Part shown: piece by piece, positions 59,997 to 64,000 of the stretch
Numbering within the stretch: the first letter of the stretch is position 1
Layout of the letters: each line of letters starts with the position of its first letter
Source of the DNA: CBDFHJ01 sp965247635
Lineage (GTDB): Bacteria > Chloroflexota > Dehalococcoidia > Lucifugimonadales > Australimonadaceae
Length of the DNA stretch: 64,000 nucleotides
Direction of reading: 5' to 3'
Assembly (NCBI GenBank): GCA_965247635.1
Contig: CBDFHJ010000009.1
Coordinates: 434,001 to 498,000, forward strand
Program-made: the position numbers and the translations under genes
Notes under the pieces: generated by a model
What the model was told of the DNA's origin: nothing
The model's input: only the letters and a program-made list of their open reading frames with translations
The model's database searches: none

Positions 59997-60904
59997 GTGA
60001 GCGAGAGAAGCCCGTTCGGCATCAGCCCGTCGGAGAAGCGGACGCTGGACCTTATCACCGACCACCCGATGATCCTCCGCGAGCACCTGGCCAACTGGCT
60101 CGGTGTCTCGGAGGGACGGCTCAACCAGATGATGCACAACCTCGTGAACACCTGGGGCCTTGTCGAGCGGCGAGGAAAACGCGGAGACGTGCGCTACACG
60201 CTGTCCGCCGAGGGCATCCGCTACATCACCCACAGGGACCGCGCCCAGCTCCCGACCACGCAGGGCATCTGGAGCACGGCCCTCACGACAGACCGCCAGG
60301 GCGTAGCCGTCACCTGGGACACCGCATCGAGACATGGGCGCGGCAGACGAAGCACGCCGACGGCATCACCTGGTTCCTCTCAAAGCTGGAAGCCGAGGCG
60401 AGGCCCGACGTTGACAGCGAGCTGCTGTGGTCCGTCCCCACCGCTAGGTCCGACCGGGCCTACAACTGGGGCGATTCCGCCATCGCCCCCGACGCCGTGG
60501 GAAAGCTGATCGCCGGCGGGCTCCAGATACCGTTCTACTTTGAGTACGAGCTCCGTGCCCGTCACCCCAGGGGAGTCATAGCCCGCCTGAGACCATACAC
60601 GAGCTACTACTGGTCCACCGAGCCGGGAGAAGACCAGCCCCCGTTCCCGGTCACCCTCTTCGTCGTGGACAGCGAGGACGTCGAGGCAACCTACGTGCGC
60701 ACCGCGGCTCGGATGACCCGGATGTCGCTGCCCATCTTCGTGTCCTGCCGGCCCGTGCTGTCTAACACAGGGATACTGGGAAGGTCCTGGCATCCACTCT
60801 GGGAGCCGGAATCCCCGCGACTGGCACTGTCCGAGCTGCGCGCCTACCAGTGGGACTCACTCTACCACCGGATGCGGCAGCGTCCTGTAGGGGGGAAGAG
60901 ATAG
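59997..60904 (+). pseudogene. Replication-relaxation family protein, frameshifted
   Basis: From the GTG at 59997 the product has a winged-helix domain (ILREHLANWLGVSEGRLNQMMHNLVNTWGLVERRGKRGDVRYTLS). The frame then breaks near 60320. The C-terminal half continues in the next frame as RIETWARQTKHADGITWFLSKLEAEA, then IPFYFEYELRARHPRGVIARL, ending at 60904. Both halves fit the Replic_Relax family of plasmid and integrative elements. About 30 codons just upstream (59905-59999, SSSDVPVRYGLAWQVRD...) may be the tail of another lost gene. Confidence 0.75.
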
Positions 60905-61112
60905 GGCCGATGCGTCCCTATGTCCCATTGTGTTGGCTGGGGGCTGCAAGTTGGGACAACCGGCGCGATTTCTGAGGTCTGTTGACGCCCAAACTGCCCT
61001 GTGTGGACCGTCAGCGATAATGGGACACATATAAGGGTAGGAAAACCCGAGAGTCGGAGGGTGGTGTGAGCTCCTGAAATGAGGGTAGAGCTACCCACAG
61101 AAAGGAGCAGAT

Positions 61113-61520
61113 GTGTCCCAACTAGAAGTAAGCAAAGCAGAGGCCGCCGAGGAACGAAGCGAGCAGACCAGGTCTTTCGTCCGCACAGTGAAGGCGGCTG
61201 CCCGACGTAAGTACACCCCCGAAGAGAAGATCCGAATTGTTCTGGAGGGCTTCCGCCGCGAGGTCACAGTCAACGACCTGTGCCGGCGGGAGGGGATCAA
61301 GCCCCACTCCTACTACTCGTGGACCAAAGAGTTCATGGAGGCGGGCAAGGAGAGGTTGACCCGTGACTCGGTTCGGGACGCCACTCAGCATGAGGTAGGG
61401 CAACTCAAGCGAGAGAACGGGGAACTCAAGGAGCTAGTGGCCGATCTGTCGCTGGAGGCGTACCGTCTCAAAAAAACGGCCATCCCCATGCCCCAGGACG
61501 CCACCGGTACCAGCGGATGA
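61113..61520 (+). CDS. IS3-type transposase OrfA, copy 3
   Basis: 135 residues, identical to copy 1 apart from one Glu-to-Lys change near the C-terminus (YRLKKTAIP). GTG start after AAAGGAG; ATGA overlap with orfB. Confidence 0.92.
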   Translation: MSQLEVSKAEAAEERSEQTRSFVRTVKAAARRKYTPEEKIRIVLEGFRREVTVNDLCRREGIKPHSYYSWTKEFMEAGKERLTRDSVRDATQHEVGQLKRENGELKELVADLSLEAYRLKKTAIPMPQDATGTSG

Positions 61521-62452
61521 GCGCCCCGGAGAAGGCAGAGGTAGTTACCAAAGTATCCTCGTCTCCCCTCCCCAAGCGAAAGGTCCTCAGAGAGCTGGGC
61601 ATCCCTAAGAGCACCTACTACCGGTGGCTCAGACGCCAAGACCAACAAGGACTTGAGGACCGACCAGGAGGCGATCAGCCACCATGGAACCGTCTTACTA
61701 TTCAGGAAGAACGCTCAGTCCTGTTATCAGCCAGGGAGATGCCAGAGCTGAGCTGCCGTCAGCTGGCCGCGGGGATCACCGACAACCAGGGCTTCTCAGT
61801 CTCAGAGTCCAGCGTCTACCGTATCCTGGGCAGGGAGGGCCTAGTGAAGAGGCCTGAGATGCGGTTGGCCGCGGGGAAGGAGTACCACCTCAAGACCACA
61901 GGACCTCACCAGATGTGGGCCACCGATGCCTCATACTTCAGGGTGGTTGGGTGGGGCTACTACTACCTGGTCACCGTTATGGACGACTACTCCCGCTTCA
62001 TCCTGGCTCACAGGCTTCAGCAAGATATGACGGCCGACTCCTTCATCGAGGTGGTCCAGGATGCTGTGGACACGACCAGCATGGACCAAGTTCCAGTCAC
62101 AGACCGCACCAGGCTGCTGAGTGACAACGGTCCAGGCTATGTCTCAAGAGCATTCAGGGACTACCTGGGGATGGTTGGCATCAAGCACATCCTAGCAACT
62201 CCTTTCCACCCTCAGACCAACGGGAAGCTGGAGCGCTACCACCAGACCATCAAACGGGACGTCAACCAGGTGCCTTATGAGTTGCCCGCCGACCTTGAGG
62301 CTGCTATCGCGGCCTTCGTCAGCTACTACAACTACCGGCGCTATCACAAGGCTCTGGGCAACGTGACACCATCAGACGTGCTCAAGGGAAGACGGCAAGA
62401 GATCCTACAACGCAGGAAGGAGGTGAAGGCTCAAACCACCGAACGGCGATGA
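61517..62452 (+). CDS. IS3-type transposase OrfB, copy 3 (C-terminally shortened)
   Basis: 311 residues with Asp137, Asp203 and Glu239 intact. It ends after TTERR by the same CGA-to-TGA change as copy 2. Confidence 0.9.
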   Translation: MSAPEKAEVVTKVSSSPLPKRKVLRELGIPKSTYYRWLRRQDQQGLEDRPGGDQPPWNRLTIQEERSVLLSAREMPELSCRQLAAGITDNQGFSVSESSVYRILGREGLVKRPEMRLAAGKEYHLKTTGPHQMWATDASYFRVVGWGYYYLVTVMDDYSRFILAHRLQQDMTADSFIEVVQDAVDTTSMDQVPVTDRTRLLSDNGPGYVSRAFRDYLGMVGIKHILATPFHPQTNGKLERYHQTIKRDVNQVPYELPADLEAAIAAFVSYYNYRRYHKALGNVTPSDVLKGRRQEILQRRKEVKAQTTERR

Positions 62453-62716
62453 CGCTACAACAGGGCCCTCAGGGAGCTCGCCAGACCTCCATCCAGCCCC
62501 TGATCTCTCGGCTCCCAATGTGTCCCACTTTTGCTGGTTGCTAACACTTCAACTTGCCGTCCCGAGCGATCTCCTGTACACGGGTAAGACACCGCCAGTG
62601 TTCCCTCAAATCTCGCGCCCCGTGAGGGAGGCTGTCAGCGAGCGTTTAGAGTACGGTTGACAGGAGCCCAGCCCATGTCGCACTATCTTGGTAAGACTCG
62701 ATAACAAGAGGTGAAT

Positions 62717-62974
62717 ATGCCGCGAACGACCAAGACCATCACCTTCTCCTTGCCACCAGAGATGGCTAACCGGGTGGACGAGGTGATGAAGCAGCAGGGA
62801 CGGTCCAGGAGCGAGTTTCTTCGAGAGGCGGTGCTCCGCTACATTGAGGAGTGCGAGTGGAGACAGCTGCTCCAGTACGGAGAGGAGCGGGCCAGGGAGA
62901 AAGGCATCGGCCCCGAGGACGTGGCTGGTCTGGTGGAAGAGTACCGGGCCGAGGTCAGTTCCTCCCGTACATGA
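62717..62974 (+). CDS. Ribbon-helix-helix antitoxin (VapB/CopG-like)
   Basis: An 85-residue protein from the ATG at 62717, which has AAGAGG five bases upstream; a GTG two codons earlier is less likely. The N-terminus KTITFSLPPEMANRVDEVMKQQGRSRSEFLREAVLRYI is a classic ribbon-helix-helix DNA-binding domain, and the acidic C-terminal tail would wrap the toxin. A TTGACA at 62657 may be a promoter -35 element. Its stop overlaps the toxin start as ATGA. Confidence 0.88.
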   Translation: MPRTTKTITFSLPPEMANRVDEVMKQQGRSRSEFLREAVLRYIEECEWRQLLQYGEERAREKGIGPEDVAGLVEEYRAEVSSSRT

Positions 62975-63342
62975 GAGTCGTCCTAGACACCAACGTCATA
63001 GTCTCCGGTCTGAACTTCCCAGGCAACGAGCGCCTCGTTCTCGAACTGGCTCTCAGGGGACGGTTCGAGTTGTGCCTGTCCCCCTTCATCTTGGAGGAGG
63101 TTGCCGGGGTACTTGGACGCAAGTTCGATTGGACCGAGGAACGCTCGTCCCAGGCTCTCAGGGCGCTGGGGGATGCGGCCACCATCGTCGAACCCCGCCG
63201 GCTTCCGGAGGTGACCGAGGGCGGCCACGCCGACAACCGCATCCTGGAGTGCGCTGTGGAGGCTTCCGCCGACTACCTGGTGACCGGTGATCGGCGGCAT
63301 CTGTTGCCTCTTGAGGGGCATCAGGGGAGGTTGCGTCAATAG
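62971..63342 (+). CDS. PIN-domain toxin (VapC-like), C-terminus replaced by IS256 end
   Basis: A putative ribonuclease toxin. The PIN active-site residues are present: Asp in VVLDTNVIVSG, Glu in SPFILEEV, Asp in GGHADNRILE and Asp in LVTGDRRHL. From the ATG at 62971 the frame gives 123 residues. The last five (GRLRQ) are at or inside the IS256-type element beginning at 63327, so the final helix or strand of the PIN fold (about 10-20 residues) is lost. It is coupled to the antitoxin by ATGA. Activity is uncertain. Confidence 0.85.
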   Translation: MRVVLDTNVIVSGLNFPGNERLVLELALRGRFELCLSPFILEEVAGVLGRKFDWTEERSSQALRALGDAATIVEPRRLPEVTEGGHADNRILECAVEASADYLVTGDRRHLLPLEGHQGRLRQ

Positions 63343-64000
63343 GTGTGTAAACGACATCAGGCGGCGACCTTCTCAGCCGTTGATTCAATGGCGATTCCAT
63401 CCGCATACTGTGCACCGAGATAGACGTCTTCGATCAACTCAGGGGCCTTCAGACGCCTGAAGCGCTGTTCGGCGACCATCAACATTTTCCAGATCACCGC
63501 TATCGCCCGATCGACCCTCTTGTAGCGCTTGGCGGCATCGGTCCGAAGCCTGAGGGCCGCGAAGGGTGATTCTACCGGGTTCGTCGTGCGAAGGTGCCCC
63601 CAGTGCTCCTTTGGGAAGTCATAGAAGGTGACCATGCGGTCCCAGTCCCGCTCCAAGGCCTCTGAGGCCGCCTCGTAGGAATGGTCGCCGCACCACCTGG
63701 TGAACACCGTCCTGAGCCGCTCAGCCTCTGTCCGAGTCGGCGCGTAGGGGATAGTACGCAGCATGAGCTTGGCCTGGTCCTGTTGTCGCTTTGGAAGCTT
63801 GGCGAGCACGTTTACGATCTTGTGGTTCCAGCAGCGTTGCTCTGCCGCCTGCGGATAGACGTTGCGCAGAGCTCCTCAGATGCCCAGGTGTCCGTCCCCA
63901 ACCACCAGCCTCGGGCACTCCAGCCCGCGGCGCCTCATGTCCCTGAGCACATCGGACCAGTTCTCTGTGGACTCCCTGTATCCGGGAACAGCGCTCACCA
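63327..64000 (-). mobile_element. IS256-type insertion sequence, copy 4 (runs off window)
   Basis: It begins GAGGTTGCGTCAATAGG (one change from the other copies) and matches them to the window end. The left end lies inside the PIN toxin gene. Confidence 0.92.
63357..64000 (-). pseudogene. IS256-type transposase, copy 4 (nonsense mutation, partial)
   Basis: The codon for Trp242 in DGHLGIWGAL is TGA (63876-63878) instead of TGG. This separates the two catalytic Asp residues from the Glu. The upstream part continues beyond the window. Confidence 0.93.

Larger units (their letters stand above)
61002..62546 (+). mobile_element. IS3-type insertion sequence, copy 3 (1,545 bp)
   Basis: Same length as copy 1, with the left end TGTGGACC instead of TGTAGACC. 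No matching flanks (CTGCCCTG versus CTTCAACT), so no target-site duplication. It shares the orfB nonsense change with copy 2. Confidence 0.92.

Noticed and set aside
1..64000. tRNA or rRNA genes
   Set aside because: I scanned the gene-free stretches for tRNA-like T-arms (GGTTCGAATCC type) with matching acceptor stems and for rRNA-like conserved blocks, and found none. A covariance-model search was not possible.

Overview
The window looks like a chromosome segment from a high-GC bacterium, most likely a Chloroflexota (Dehalococcoidia-like) lineage. This is an inference from gene content and from short palindromic repeats scattered between and inside genes; no rRNA or other marker is present to prove it.

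Positions 1-29,900 are dense and ordinary. They hold homoserine kinase (partial), a BioD-like/DRTGG protein, the spermidine pair AdoMet decarboxylase and spermidine synthase, PAP2, CvpA and HNH proteins, DNA polymerase III delta prime, and diaminopimelate decarboxylase. Next come a three-gene aromatic oxidation cluster (Rieske oxygenase, HpaB-type monooxygenase, LigB-type dioxygenase), a giant Lhr helicase, an aldo/keto reductase facing a two-gene ABC exporter across a shared terminator, a DUF1015 protein divergent from DNA ligase A, a 671-residue protein of unknown function coupled to peptidyl-tRNA hydrolase, a large metalloprotease-like lipoprotein, and a SigB/SigF-type sigma factor with an RsbW-like partner.

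Positions 29,900-64,000 are rearranged and rich in insertion sequences. Two families dominate. One is an IS3-type element (two overlapping ORFs, DD(35)E, 1,545 bp) with three copies. The other is an IS256-type element (414-aa transposase, 1,368 bp) with two intact copies, one frameshifted copy, one copy with a nonsense mutation that runs off the window, one truncated copy and one orphan end. Most gene remnants touching them are broken: a type III restriction-like helicase, an NAD-dependent epimerase, a UvrD C-terminus, a Toprim primase, a Rad52-type annealing protein, a replication-relaxation protein and a PIN toxin. The mix of replication, recombination and partition genes suggests a decayed plasmid or integrative element.

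Intact islands between the insertion sequences include an ECF sigma factor with a DUF4349 membrane protein, an SRAP protein with small and large membrane-associated neighbours, a branched-chain amino-acid-type ABC transporter (livGFHM with a convergent binding protein), and a VapBC-like toxin-antitoxin pair.

The most interesting segment is 55,517-58,082. It is a lower-GC, tightly overlapping three-gene cassette of a ParB-like protein, a KorB-like helix-turn-helix protein and an SNM1/beta-CASP-like metallo-beta-lactamase nuclease. Its first gene has had its 5' end replaced by the end of an IS3-type element, which supplies an in-frame start codon.
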